Positions 26,261 through 36,095 of a DNA stretch of 64,000 nucleotides are shown piece by piece. How positions within the stretch are numbered: the first letter of the stretch is position 1; every line of letters begins with the position of its first letter. Both the position numbers and the translations under genes were made by a program. The DNA comes from Enterococcus haemoperoxidus ATCC BAA-382 (GTDB lineage Bacteria; Bacillota; Bacilli; Lactobacillales; Enterococcaceae). The notes under the pieces are model-generated. The model was not told the origin of the DNA, searched no databases, and saw only the letters and a list, made by a program, of their open reading frames with translations. The stretch is taken from assembly GCF_000407165.1 (NCBI RefSeq), contig NZ_KE136480.1, positions 806,001 to 870,000 on the forward strand, in the 5' to 3' direction.

Positions 26261-27049
26261 TTGGCAATATTTAACAAAAAAAACAAAAAAAAAAAGAACT
26301 ATGATGATGATTACGAGGAGTACTATGATGAGTATGATGAATACGACGAGTACGATGAATATGATGACGATGAATTCGAAGAAGAGGAGTATGAGCCCCC
26401 TAAAAAAAGCCGCCCAGAAACTTCAACTAAAAGAGAGCGTTCGGAAAACATTATGAGAAAACAAGAGAACGAATTACAACAAGAACAAGCAGCTGTAATT
26501 GAACATTTGAATAATGAAAATCAACAATTTCAAAAAGAAATGCAACGTCAAAAAACAATGGCTGAACGATTGAAGGCAGAAGTTGAGAATAAGCAACAAG
26601 AAATTGATCAACTGACCATGCGTTTGACAAGCTCTTCTAAGTCAAAAGAAAGAATTATTTCGCTCGAAGAGCAAGTGCGGAATTTAGAAGAACTGAGAGT
26701 TCAGTTAGACGAGCAGTTACTAGAAGAGCGCAATAAGAGCGCAGAGACTGAAAAGCAACTACGCCAACAAGACTTAATGAAAAATCAAATTGCAGAAGTT
26801 TTGATGGAAGCTAAAGAAAAAGCGCAGCAAATTATTGAACGTGCGACGATTGAAGCAGATCGTACAGTAGAAGCTGCCAGACATGAAACTAAAAAAGCAG
26901 TTTCAGAAGCCTCAATTGAGTTAAAAATGATCAATCAGGAAGCGGCAAATTATCATACACGTATACTTCGTTTGCAAAGTGAAACAAGTGTGTTAATGGA
27001 AGATTTATTGAGTAAATCTAGCCGACTAGCTGATCAGTCATTGGATTAA
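26261..27049 (+). CDS. Coiled-coil protein with acidic Tyr-rich N-terminus, DivIVA-like
   Basis: A 262-residue cytoplasmic protein starting with TTG behind AAGGGAGC. A poly-Lys patch (residues 5-12) is followed by a run of Asp/Glu/Tyr repeats of the form DEYDEYDEY (about 15-45), then a continuous coiled coil to the C-terminus with a DivIVA/AtpF-like stretch (about 185-240). The pattern suggests a scaffold or cell-pole or division-associated protein. No named family is recalled. The downstream gene begins 17 bases later. Confidence 0.65.
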   Translation: MAIFNKKNKKKKNYDDDYEEYYDEYDEYDEYDEYDDDEFEEEEYEPPKKSRPETSTKRERSENIMRKQENELQQEQAAVIEHLNNENQQFQKEMQRQKTMAERLKAEVENKQQEIDQLTMRLTSSSKSKERIISLEEQVRNLEELRVQLDEQLLEERNKSAETEKQLRQQDLMKNQIAEVLMEAKEKAQQIIERATIEADRTVEAARHETKKAVSEASIELKMINQEAANYHTRILRLQSETSVLMEDLLSKSSRLADQSLD

Positions 27050-27066
27050 GGAAAGGGGATTAAGAA

Positions 27067-28191
27067 GTGGTTTATCAAAATATCATGGTTGACATCTATC
27101 AAGCCGCTTCTCCAGCTGTAGGTGAACGTCTTTTTGATGACGATATGTTGCGGGATATCTGTTATATATGCGAAGAGATTTTTCAAAAAAAAAATAAACA
27201 AATCCCTTATCCTCAAAAAGAAGTAGAAGAATATTTTGAAGAATTTCATACCATAATTTCTTTTTTTAAACATGTGGAGATTACCTTAGATTTTGTAGAT
27301 CTTGATTGGTCTGCTTTATTGGATGAATTGATTCATACCTTTCCCCAAATCGCTTGGATAGGTGGTTCTAAAGAGAAAGAAGATAATCGAGTTGTTTACT
27401 ATATAGATTTTGTTCCTATTGCTTATAGAGATACTGGATTTCCTTTCATGGTCAATTTACTGCAGTCATTAGATCAGCAGTTACTGGGTGATAGTGATGA
27501 TTTGTTAGAATCGTTCATTTACGAGATCGAAAGGCTGGTAGCTAAGTTTATCAAACCATTTAAGGCAGCGACTTCTGCTCCAATAGAAAAAACTGAGGTT
27601 GTAGAATATAGTGATGATAATGAAAATTATTTACTGAAAATGGAAGAAGCTGTCAGTAGAGAAAGATATGCAAAAGAAAGAATGCGGCTTGCAAATAAAA
27701 AATTAGAAGTTGTAATCGATCAAATGGAAAGGCAAAATCTATCTCGGGCCATGAAGGAACTGAGTAAAACCAGCGATGATGACAATGAGAACTGGGATCA
27801 TATACTAAAAGTTGATTTGAGAGAATATTCTCAACTACTACAAAAGGCTAAGTTTTTAGAGCAATCTTGGCTAATGAATAAAGAGTTAGTTACAAAATCA
27901 GAAAAGATGACGATTTCTGATAATCAATTGACTTATGAAAGAGAACAAGTAAGAAGCTTTAAAGATGCAGTTTCTACAAACGAAATTTATTTGATTTTAG
28001 ATGAGTGTAAGTTAATTGAATCAAGAGTAAAGATTAAGAAAAAATCTTGGTTTCGTCAGCCCCATGTCCGAATCATGAAAATGGATTATGACAGTATACT
28101 GAATAAAGCAGCTTATTTTGATCTTATACAAGGAGAAAATTATTTACTTGAACAGATTGTGTTAAGCGAGGAGTCAATCGAGGTCGATTGA
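27067..28191 (+). CDS. Hypothetical cytoplasmic protein
   Basis: A 374-residue soluble protein I do not recognise. It starts with GTG behind AAGGGGA. The N-terminal 170 residues look globular and acidic with many aromatic residues, while the rest is largely helical with a probable coiled coil near 205-245. No catalytic motif, signal or membrane segment is visible. It is tightly linked to the preceding coiled-coil gene, so a shared complex is plausible (inference). The 313-base gap after it holds a promoter and an interleaved stem pair. Confidence 0.6.
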   Translation: MVYQNIMVDIYQAASPAVGERLFDDDMLRDICYICEEIFQKKNKQIPYPQKEVEEYFEEFHTIISFFKHVEITLDFVDLDWSALLDELIHTFPQIAWIGGSKEKEDNRVVYYIDFVPIAYRDTGFPFMVNLLQSLDQQLLGDSDDLLESFIYEIERLVAKFIKPFKAATSAPIEKTEVVEYSDDNENYLLKMEEAVSRERYAKERMRLANKKLEVVIDQMERQNLSRAMKELSKTSDDDNENWDHILKVDLREYSQLLQKAKFLEQSWLMNKELVTKSEKMTISDNQLTYEREQVRSFKDAVSTNEIYLILDECKLIESRVKIKKKSWFRQPHVRIMKMDYDSILNKAAYFDLIQGENYLLEQIVLSEESIEVD

Positions 28192-28447
28192 AATAGCTCT
28201 TTGCTTGAAAAATAAAAAGGATTGGGAATAGTCGGCTTTTCCCGTCCGCTATTACATAATGATTGAACTGCTTACAAGCGATATCGAAAATAGAACATTG
28301 TTAAAGTGGCAAAATAATCAATGATATAAGGAAAATAACTACCTGTATATTAAAAAGAAAATCAATTGAAGTACTGGGAAAAGAGAGCAATAGTTTGAAA
28401 ATACTCATTTTTAGCTATTGTTCATTTGGTTTTCAAAGTTACTATAC

Positions 28448-28477
28448 TTGATTCTTTTTTTAATATATACATATGAT
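28448..28477 (+). promoter_or_regulatory. Promoter for the WxL-interacting protein gene
   Basis: TTGATT, an 18-bp spacer and TATGAT, 28 bases before the ATG. Just upstream, arms at 28385/28415 (GAGCAATAG with CTATTGTTC) and 28394/28430 (TTTGAAAA with TTTTCAAA) interleave and could form a pseudoknot in a transcript from the left. Confidence 0.55.
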
Positions 28478-28504
28478 TTTACTATGCAAGGAGTTTAAAA
28501 TTCA

Positions 28505-29683
28505 ATGATTAATAAACGAAAACTATTGCACCAGGTTATTGTAATGATAGGATTTTTTCTTTTATCACTGATACTGATCGTTGGTAAATCGGAAATTGCT
28601 TGGGCTATTTCAGTAAATCCAATTTTACCGAAGAACCAGCATAATTCTGAAGCAACCTATTACGATCTGAGAGTGACACCAGATCAGGAACAAGATTTAG
28701 AATTGGAATTAGTCAATACTTCTGATAAAGAAAAAAAAGTTACTCTACAAATCAATGATGCTACAACAAATGACAGTGGAGATATAGATTATTCTGATCG
28801 ATCAAAAATCGTCCCAAGAGAAAAAAGTCTAAAAGTCTCTTTAAAAGACATTGCTACGGCTGAGTCAGAGCTAATTATTCCAGCTAAAAAAACAGTAAAA
28901 ACAATGATTCATTTAAAAATGCCTAAGAATCAGTTTGATGGAATGATATTAGGTGGAATCAAAGTTGTTTCATCAGAAAAAAATAACGAAGCACGCGATT
29001 CTAAAAGTAAAGATAAGCAGCATAAAAAGACATATATCGTAGCGGTAAAACTAACCGAAACAGACGCACCTGTTGCAGCAAAATTGAACTTATTGGATGT
29101 TGGTTTTTCAAAAGAGTCGAAAAAAAATATTATCAAAGCAGTTATTCAAAATGAACAAGCAGTTAACTTAGAAGATATTGAATTTGTAGGCAAAGCATAC
29201 AAAGAAAACTCAGATGAAATATATTCTCAAACGAAAGTAACTGGCTATCGGATGGCACCTAATTCGAGCTTTACTTTTATACTTGATGGGGAGCAACAGG
29301 GATTTCTAGCCGGAAAATATCACATTGCGTTGACAGCTAAATCTAAAGCAACAAATCAGGAATGGAAATGGGATAAAGAGCTTGAAATCATAGAAGCTGA
29401 AGATAAAAAAGTAGGAACGTCTACGATTAAATCAACTAAAGAACATATAATGTTTTACACAATTATTTGCATGATTACATTTGTATTTTTGTTAATACTC
29501 CTTTTGTTTTTACTGATTTCAAGAAAGCGTAAAGAAAAGCGCTATGAAGAAGCATTGCATTACAGAAAGCAAAAACGCGACCGAGACAGTAAAAATACGC
29601 AACGAAACAGAAAACGTAAGAGAAACAAAATTGAAGGAGCAAAGAAAAAACGTCCTACAGATCAGAATCACTTAGAAAAATAA
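28505..29683 (+). CDS. WxL-interacting protein (DUF916 and DUF3324 domains), orphan
   Basis: A 392-residue membrane protein. A signal peptide to about residue 37 (EIAWA) is followed by a DUF916 domain (about 40-155, start ISVNPILPKN, with YDLRVTPDQEQDLELEL), a DUF3324 domain (about 165-305), one membrane segment (about 316-340) and a very basic cytoplasmic tail of 50 residues. In enterococci such proteins bind WxL surface proteins and peptidoglycan, and are normally encoded next to WxL genes. None is present in this window, so partners must lie elsewhere or be absent. It stands alone with its own promoter, and a weak terminator (about 29701-29722) follows. Confidence 0.88.
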   Translation: MINKRKLLHQVIVMIGFFLLSLILIVGKSEIAWAISVNPILPKNQHNSEATYYDLRVTPDQEQDLELELVNTSDKEKKVTLQINDATTNDSGDIDYSDRSKIVPREKSLKVSLKDIATAESELIIPAKKTVKTMIHLKMPKNQFDGMILGGIKVVSSEKNNEARDSKSKDKQHKKTYIVAVKLTETDAPVAAKLNLLDVGFSKESKKNIIKAVIQNEQAVNLEDIEFVGKAYKENSDEIYSQTKVTGYRMAPNSSFTFILDGEQQGFLAGKYHIALTAKSKATNQEWKWDKELEIIEAEDKKVGTSTIKSTKEHIMFYTIICMITFVFLLILLLFLLISRKRKEKRYEEALHYRKQKRDRDSKNTQRNRKRKRNKIEGAKKKRPTDQNHLEK

Positions 29684-30050
29684 AATGACAGCAAACACAT
29701 AGAGGGGATTTTCCCTTTTTTTAGAAATAGAAGAAAGGTTATGGAACTATCCACAATCTTGTAAATTGATTCGTAATTCTAAACAGAATTGTGCATAAAG
29801 TGGATTTTATAAGATTTTCGTTCTCTGACTTAAAAAATTTAAGTGTAGAGAAATTTGATAAGATCCTCGTATTAGAAAAGAATTCGGAGCTCTATTAAAA
29901 ATATTTGCATAGAAAAGTTAGTGTGTTTCCTATCTACTAAAAATATGTACAGTTGGTCATTACGGTTTTTGATAATAAAGTTTATTGATCGGTATTTTTA
30001 AATCACAGAAAGTGAATTTATAGTATAGAGATTTTAGGAGTTGGAGAATT

Positions 30051-31247
30051 ATGAATGAAGTAGAACAAAATTCTCAAAAACAGGGAAAAAGAATAATTAA
30101 AAAATATATACTCCATCAAAAAGTTAATCCAAGACTTTTAGGTGTAGAGTTGCTCAACAAACACTTAGCTACACCGCATGAAGCATACTTATCATGTAAA
30201 TTGATTTTTAAAAAAGATGTTCAATCATTGATGGAACTAGAAGAAATTGCAAAAAAGATATATGAGACATGGACTGAAAAAAATAATGAATTACTTATAA
30301 AAAAAATCAATATTTTTACGTCGGCTGCGTATATTGTATTAACGTTCACCATAGGTTTTTATGAAGAAGCTCAGGTAAAGCATTTACGTAAATTAAAAGA
30401 GCATGCCAAAGAATTGATTGAATCATATGATACCTTAATCAAGCAAGAGAAAGAAGCTGAGTATAAACGAAAAGAAAAAGAGATCTATGAAGTGTTTGAC
30501 CAGCTAACTAAGAAGATGGATGGTTTAGAAGAGAGACTTACAAAAAATGAAACAATTGTTTTAGATTCTGGTGAGTTACTGAAAACAGAGCTTACAAAAG
30601 TCAGCCAAACGATTAAAGAACAAATGGGTCAAGCTGAACAAAGCATAAAAGAAGTTTCAAGTGATTCCCCAAAAAAAGAACTAGGAACTACGAAAATAAA
30701 GCAAAAAAAAAGCGTGAGGAAAGAACAATCGCACATACGTAAGTACACTCTTGATCGATCAAAACAACTAAAATCAACTTTAAAAATAAAGAATTGGACA
30801 TCAAACTATTTTCCCTTAAAAAATATAAATAGAAGAGAACCGATTAAAAAAAATGATTTTAAAGAATATGTTTCTAACCTTGAGTTGGAAGTGCTAACGT
30901 GTTTTACAGAAAACAAAGAATTAAAAAAAAAACGCATGGTACCAATAAAGCAATTCTTGATCTTAAAAGCGAAAGTAGAATTTATAGATTATTTATGGAT
31001 GTTATTGGAACTTGAAGGAAGAGAAGAAATTATTATTGCTGGCAAGTTAAGCTGTAGAAAGCTGATTAAAGAATTAGGTCAGTTTATGGAAACTGTCGAA
31101 AAGGTTGCTGTTGGTCCTACAATTTTTAATTATTGGGTGTTTTGCTCACAAGAAATACTGATTAAAATGGAAGGCTATGCTGCACTAAAAGATTTTTTGA
31201 GCAGTTCTTTAAGATTAAGCAATAGTACTTTAGTAAAGGAAGCATGA
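30051..31247 (+). CDS. Hypothetical protein with central coiled coil
   Basis: A 398-residue, lysine-rich protein of unknown function. The N-terminus is basic; a short hydrophobic stretch near 85-105 (FTSAAYIVLTFTIGFY) may be a buried helix or a single membrane segment. A coiled coil spans about 105-215, a basic linker follows, and a helical C-terminal domain closes the protein. SD TAGGAG. It is separated by 367 bases from the WxL-interacting gene (that gap shows only a weak hairpin) and by 388 bases from the integrase (AT-rich, with only a weak imperfect hairpin around 31267-31330). Confidence 0.58.
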   Translation: MNEVEQNSQKQGKRIIKKYILHQKVNPRLLGVELLNKHLATPHEAYLSCKLIFKKDVQSLMELEEIAKKIYETWTEKNNELLIKKINIFTSAAYIVLTFTIGFYEEAQVKHLRKLKEHAKELIESYDTLIKQEKEAEYKRKEKEIYEVFDQLTKKMDGLEERLTKNETIVLDSGELLKTELTKVSQTIKEQMGQAEQSIKEVSSDSPKKELGTTKIKQKKSVRKEQSHIRKYTLDRSKQLKSTLKIKNWTSNYFPLKNINRREPIKKNDFKEYVSNLELEVLTCFTENKELKKKRMVPIKQFLILKAKVEFIDYLWMLLELEGREEIIIAGKLSCRKLIKELGQFMETVEKVAVGPTIFNYWVFCSQEILIKMEGYAALKDFLSSSLRLSNSTLVKEA

Positions 31248-31635
31248 TAATCGACGGACTGAATTGAAAAAGGGGTGGTGTACTAGAGACTAGAACAGTT
31301 TCAGATGTACGAGACCTCTTTCTTTTTCTCTTTTATATTATACAAATAGTATTTCTATAACAAAAAAAGTGACATTATACTTCCAAAAATTTTCTTTTTT
31401 TCTGGAAAATTTGAAACTAAGTAAAAAAAATAATAATGCATAATTGGTTAAGAAAAGTAAACGTATTGTATGATCATAGTTGGTTTTGATTGGAAGTAAA
31501 ATGAAAAAAGAATTATTTGCATCGGTTTCAAATAAGTGGTTTTTAGTTGAAAAAAATAACATATATTATTTAGAAATTTGTAGTAATTCATTTTCTTAAA
31601 GCATTGAAAATTAAGTTTTAGAAAGGATCTTAATT

Positions 31636-32739
31636 ATGGCAAGAAGAGGAGAAAATATCTATAAAAGAAAAGACGGTCGTTGGGAAGGCCGATACATAAA
31701 AGGTAGACAAAATAATGGGAGAATTCATTATGGTTATATCTATGGATATAAATATTCAGAGGTAAAGCATCAACTTATTTTGAAAAAATACGAAAAACAG
31801 ACAAACGATAGTAAAAAGCTACTACCTTATGAAGGAAAGTTATTGGATTGGACGAATTATTGGTTAGAGACATTTGTTCGTCCAAAAGTAAAAAGCAGCA
31901 CATTTGCTAGCTATAAAAATAAAATGGATGTCCATGTATTATCAAGAATTGGTTCAATAAAATTACAGAAGCTGAAGCAATCAGATCTGACTTCTTTACT
32001 TGAAAAAATGGATGAAACACTAAAGGCAAGCTCCATTCGGTCAATATTTTCAGTGTTAAAAAATTGTCTAGGTAAGGCAATATCGTTGAATTTATTGACA
32101 GAAAATCCTTGTATGGGAGTAGAGCTTCCAAAAACAAAGAAAAAAACAGTACAAGCTTTATCAATTAAAGACCAAGCCAAACTAGTCAAAGAAATCAATA
32201 CAAATCAGAAATTCTTTTCCATCATGCTTGCTTTGCAAACTGGACTTAGAATTGGAGAAATTTGTGGATTAAAATGGGAAGATATTGATTTTGAAAATAA
32301 TACGTTAGGTGTTAACAGAACGGTGCTTAGAATTCAAACGGAAGATACTGCTGGAAGAAAGACTGAGATCGTTGAGGTTACACCGAAGAGTAGTAATTCA
32401 CAACGTAAAATTCCAATCACGAAGACTTTAAGGAAAAATTTATTAGAACTTAAAAAAGTATCAACTAGTGAGTATGTTATTTCAAACAAGCATAAAGCTT
32501 TAGAACCACGTACAATTGCGTATCGTTTTCAAATAATACGCAAAAAAATTGGATTAGAAAAATTTTCCTTCCATTCTTTAAGGCATACTTTTGCAACCCG
32601 TTGTTTAGAAGCTGGGGGAAACATCGCCACAATAAGTTCGCTATTAGGACATTCATCAACAAAGATGACACTTGATTGTTATACGAATTCATTCTTTACA
32701 GAAGAACGTCAACTTGTAGAAAAACTTGAATTTGTTTGA
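31636..32739 (+). CDS. Tyrosine recombinase / integrase
   Basis: A 367-residue phage or ICE-type integrase. The N-terminal arm-binding part (GENIYKRKDGRWEGRYIKG) and the SAM-like core-binding domain (about 70-160) precede the catalytic domain. Catalytic residues: Arg in TGLRIGEICGL (about 200), HSLRHTFATR (His and Arg), LLGHSS (His) and the nucleophile Tyr in LDCYTN (about 352). It appears complete. SD GAAAGGATC. It should integrate or excise the flanking block, but no excisionase is visible beside it. Confidence 0.93.
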   Translation: MARRGENIYKRKDGRWEGRYIKGRQNNGRIHYGYIYGYKYSEVKHQLILKKYEKQTNDSKKLLPYEGKLLDWTNYWLETFVRPKVKSSTFASYKNKMDVHVLSRIGSIKLQKLKQSDLTSLLEKMDETLKASSIRSIFSVLKNCLGKAISLNLLTENPCMGVELPKTKKKTVQALSIKDQAKLVKEINTNQKFFSIMLALQTGLRIGEICGLKWEDIDFENNTLGVNRTVLRIQTEDTAGRKTEIVEVTPKSSNSQRKIPITKTLRKNLLELKKVSTSEYVISNKHKALEPRTIAYRFQIIRKKIGLEKFSFHSLRHTFATRCLEAGGNIATISSLLGHSSTKMTLDCYTNSFFTEERQLVEKLEFV

Positions 32740-32971
32740 TAAAAAAACGAACGATTATCTTTTAAGGGTGCTAATTGGAGACTGATCTTGAGGGAAAAAC
32801 GTTTAACTCTGAGAATCAAGTAGGTATAGTGCAACATAAACTCATAGCTTGTTATGTTTTACAGCACTAAGAGGGAGTTTACCGTTTATTGGGATTCCTT
32901 AAAGTTGTATATGACTCACAGAGTTATAGTTATGCCTCAGACCTAATGTTTTCATAGAGAGTAAGCAGAAT

Positions 32972-34483
32972 TTATCGATTAGAGGAATAAATATCATACA
33001 GTAAGTGATCTAGATCAGATACATCTTTTTTCTCGTTATAGTTACTCAAAAAGAAAAAATACTTCCCTCTTTTTTTCAGATAGGAGCAATCTACGTTACT
33101 AATAACTAGATCATAAAGCTGATTTGAAGTTAGGGGAGTGGCTTGGGCAAAGGTGGTTAATTCAATGTATTTAATCCACCAATCCATGGATTTTTGTTTA
33201 CGGAGCAAATCACCTTCGATAAATACCCCAACAGAAATTTTAGTTTTGATGCATTCTTCATAAAAATTTATAGCATGAGCATATTTTGAAATGAGAATGG
33301 TATCATGAGTGTCATCCATAAAGAGCACTGGGTATCGTTCTTTTAAGTAATCAATAAAATAATGAATAGTTTCGGAGTGTATCGTATCCACTGACTCTAT
33401 ATAATTTCGTTCCCAGTAATAATCAATATGCCCTTTAAATATTAAATGACGGTAGCCAATAGAGTTTAAATAATAGTAGAGGATTGAACTTTGTGTATCC
33501 TTTAAAAAAGTATTTGGGAAGCATTTTTCCATTAAGTTCAGAAATTCCTTATTTAAAGTTCGAATAAAAAAATTACTATAACGTTCAATTAAATCAAGTT
33601 CCTTTAAACAGGGAGAATTAACAGAGATGATTTCTTCACCAAACATGAAGAGAAGCAATAAGATCGTTTCATTAGGAAGTAATTTAAAGGAGTAATAAAC
33701 TAAAAAAGATCCAAGTATTTTATTTACTTTTTTGAATAAGTGGGATCTTTTAAGGGCGCTTATAAATAGTTTTTGGCTGTCAATATCTGTTTTATTACTG
33801 AAAAAAGTTTCCTGATCATAGTCGTTTTGTACGCACTTTTGTGCATTTCTCCTTTTTAATAGACTGAAATAGATAATAAGTTTTTTTCGAGCAAAAAAGG
33901 GCATTTTGCAGTCAATGATCTGCTGAATATTATTGACTGTTTCGTAAATTCTAGGATCAATATTCGGTACTTTTAATTGTTGTTTAGGATCTGTGACCAT
34001 ATAAAGAGAAACATAAAAAAAACGAATTTGTAATTCAGAACCTAGTAGAACGCCATTTTGGATGGTCAAATCAAATTCGCTTAATAAGCTGTTTAATTCA
34101 TTGATTTTTCTAAAGTAAGTTGAATAGCTTAATCCAATTTTTTCACATAAACGAGAGCTATCAATCGACCCGTGTAGTAACAATTCTTCCAAAATTTTAT
34201 ATTTGGGTGCATAGACAATCATTTCATTATACAAAGTGTGAAGAGAGTAGTCGGGTTTAGTTTTGAAAGTGATTGTTTGTTTAGTTACTTCAATAGAAAA
34301 GCGACTATTTGCTTTTTTTTCGGAGACCATCAATCCTTCAATCAGTTTGGATAAAAAATAATCTCCGATATTTAAATGTTGCATGAGCTCTTTTTTTGTT
34401 GCGCTACCCCCAACGTTACTTAGATATATTAGTAAGTCAAGTTGATAAACTTCTACTTTTTCTAGTAAGTCAAATTTTTTCAT
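32972..34483 (-). CDS. Mga-family helix-turn-helix transcriptional regulator
   Basis: A 503-residue regulator of the Mga/AtxA type. N-terminal paired helix-turn-helix regions (about 10-75 and 95-150, the second KYKILEELLLHGSIDSSRLCEK) are followed by PRD-like central domains and a C-terminal EIIB-like part. Mga-like proteins control surface and virulence genes and are tuned by PTS phosphorylation. It is divergent from DUF951-ychF and convergent with the integrase. Possible targets nearby are the WxL-interacting protein and the LPXTG adhesin (inference). The 310-base gap to DUF951 holds the promoter listed next. Confidence 0.82.
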   Translation of the reverse strand: MKKFDLLEKVEVYQLDLLIYLSNVGGSATKKELMQHLNIGDYFLSKLIEGLMVSEKKANSRFSIEVTKQTITFKTKPDYSLHTLYNEMIVYAPKYKILEELLLHGSIDSSRLCEKIGLSYSTYFRKINELNSLLSEFDLTIQNGVLLGSELQIRFFYVSLYMVTDPKQQLKVPNIDPRIYETVNNIQQIIDCKMPFFARKKLIIYFSLLKRRNAQKCVQNDYDQETFFSNKTDIDSQKLFISALKRSHLFKKVNKILGSFLVYYSFKLLPNETILLLLFMFGEEIISVNSPCLKELDLIERYSNFFIRTLNKEFLNLMEKCFPNTFLKDTQSSILYYYLNSIGYRHLIFKGHIDYYWERNYIESVDTIHSETIHYFIDYLKERYPVLFMDDTHDTILISKYAHAINFYEECIKTKISVGVFIEGDLLRKQKSMDWWIKYIELTTFAQATPLTSNQLYDLVISNVDCSYLKKRGKYFFFLSNYNEKKDVSDLDHLLYDIYSSNR

Positions 34484-34698
34484 AGTAAAACTCCTTTAAA
34501 TATCAGTATAGATAATAGTATCTTGAACAGAAATGTAGATACTGTTTGTGTAGTGATATTTTCATTATTATCCAACATAAATATTACAAATACAATCTTA
34601 ATTAAATTGAATTATTTTTGATTTTTTGAGAAATAACGGTTTGTATTCCTAGTGTTTCCTTACGAATCATATAAAAAAAGCCAATCAATAAAATAGCT

Positions 34699-34727
34699 TT
34701 GCTTGATTGCCCAAAAAATGGTATTGT
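34699..34727 (+). promoter_or_regulatory. Promoter for DUF951-ychF
   Basis: TTGCTT, a 17-bp spacer and TATTGT, 67 bases before the DUF951 start. Confidence 0.55.
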
Positions 34728-34793
34728 ATCCTTGTATGTTTATGTCTGATTTTCTGACTATTAACGACTATTGATAGAAGGGATATATCTATT

Positions 34794-34991
34794 ATGTATG
34801 ATCTTGGTGATATTGTAGAAATGAAAAAGCCCCATGCCTGTCAGGCAAATCGTTGGGAAATTATCCGAATGGGCGCTGATATTAAAATAAAATGTACAAA
34901 CTGCGGTCATATCGTGATGTTGACACGCCGTGATTTTGAAAAAAAGATGAAGAAAATTTTGGAAAAAAAACTAATAAAGGATAGTGAATGA
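34794..34991 (+). CDS. DUF951 small zinc-ribbon-like protein
   Basis: A 65-residue protein of the DUF951 (YyzM) family, conserved beside ychF in Firmicutes. It begins DLGDIVEMKKPHACQANRWE, then shows IKCTNCGHIVML with a C-x-x-C pair that, with Cys and His of the first motif, could bind zinc. The function is unknown, though the basic C-terminal helix suggests nucleic acid or ribosome contact. ychF starts three bases after its stop. Confidence 0.9.
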   Translation: MYDLGDIVEMKKPHACQANRWEIIRMGADIKIKCTNCGHIVMLTRRDFEKKMKKILEKKLIKDSE

Positions 34992-34994
34992 TCA

Positions 34995-36095
34995 ATGGCA
35001 TTAACAGCTGGAATCGTAGGTTTACCTAACGTAGGGAAATCTACCCTTTTTAACGCAATTACAAAAGCAGGAGCAGAAGCGGCAAATTATCCGTTTGCAA
35101 CAATTGATCCTAATGTAGGTATGGTTGAAGTACCAGATGAGCGCTTGCTGCGTTTAACAGAGTTAGTGAAACCTAAAAAAACAGTACCCACTACTTTTGA
35201 GTTTACAGATATCGCCGGAATCGTAAAAGGTGCAAGCAAAGGTGAAGGGTTAGGAAATCAATTTTTAAGCCATATTCGTCAAGTGGATGCTATTTGTCAT
35301 GTAGTACGTTGTTTTGATGATGATAATATTACCCACGTTGAAGGACGTGTAGACCCGTTGGCAGATATTGACACGATCAATTTAGAATTAGTATTAGCTG
35401 ACCTGGACTCTATCACGAAACGCTATACTCGTGTAGCTAAAATAGCTAAGACGAAAGATAAAGATGCGGTAGCTGAATTAGCAGTATTAGATAAACTTAA
35501 ACCTGTTTTAGAAGAAGGGTTGTCTGCTCGTACGATCGAATTTACCGAAGATGAGCAAAAAATCGTTAAAAGCTTATTTTTACTAACAGCAAAACCTATT
35601 TTATATGTGGCAAATGTGTCAGAAGATGAAGTAGCGGATTCAGATAATAATCCATATGTTCAACAAGTTCGTACTTTCGCTGCAAATGAACAAGCAGAGG
35701 TAATCGTTGTTTGTGCTCGTGCCGAGGAAGAAATAGCTGAATTAGATGATGAAGATAAAGCCGACTTTTTAGAAGCGTTAGGTATTGAAGAGTCTGGTTT
35801 AGATCAATTGATACGTGCAGCATATGACCTTTTAGGCTTAGCAACATATTTTACTGCCGGCGAGCAAGAAGTACGTGCGTGGACTTTCCGTAAAGGGATC
35901 AAAGCGCCTCAAGCAGCCGGGATTATCCATACTGATTTTGAACGTGGATTTATTCGTGCAGAGACGGTTTCATTTGATGATTTGAATACGTACGGTAATA
36001 TGCAAGCCGCAAAAGAAGCAGGAAAAGTTCGTTTAGAAGGAAAAGAATATGTTGTTCAAGATGGCGATGTTATGCTTTTCCGTTTCAACGTATAG
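34995..36095 (+). CDS. ychF: Ribosome-binding ATPase YchF
   Basis: A 366-residue member of the Obg-related P-loop family that prefers ATP. G1 GLPNVGKST (about 9-17), switch [22 protein letters not shown] (about 72-91), a coiled-coil insertion after residue 130, and a C-terminal TGS domain (ending DVMLFRFNV). It binds the ribosome and affects stress responses. Full length, coupled to DUF951. Confidence 0.97.
   Translation: MALTAGIVGLPNVGKSTLFNAITKAGAEAANYPFATIDPNVGMVEVPDERLLRLTELVKPKKTVPTTFEFTDIAGIVKGASKGEGLGNQFLSHIRQVDAICHVVRCFDDDNITHVEGRVDPLADIDTINLELVLADLDSITKRYTRVAKIAKTKDKDAVAELAVLDKLKPVLEEGLSARTIEFTEDEQKIVKSLFLLTAKPILYVANVSEDEVADSDNNPYVQQVRTFAANEQAEVIVVCARAEEEIAELDDEDKADFLEALGIEESGLDQLIRAAYDLLGLATYFTAGEQEVRAWTFRKGIKAPQAAGIIHTDFERGFIRAETVSFDDLNTYGNMQAAKEAGKVRLEGKEYVVQDGDVMLFRFNV

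Larger units (their letters stand above)
24900..32756 (+). mobile_element. Candidate integrated element with tyrosine integrase, possible att repeats
   Basis: AACGAACGATT occurs at 24900-24910 and again at 32746-32756, seven bases after the integrase stop, a classical place for an att core. At the left copy it is followed by CGTT, giving AACGAA-CGA-TTCGTT, an inverted-arm site such as tyrosine recombinases use. The enclosed 7.9 kb holds a regulator, four unknown or surface proteins and the integrase, and lies between core genes parB and DUF951-ychF. An 11-bp match could be chance. There are no transfer, replication or phage structural genes, so it would be a minimal or decayed element. Confidence 0.35.
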
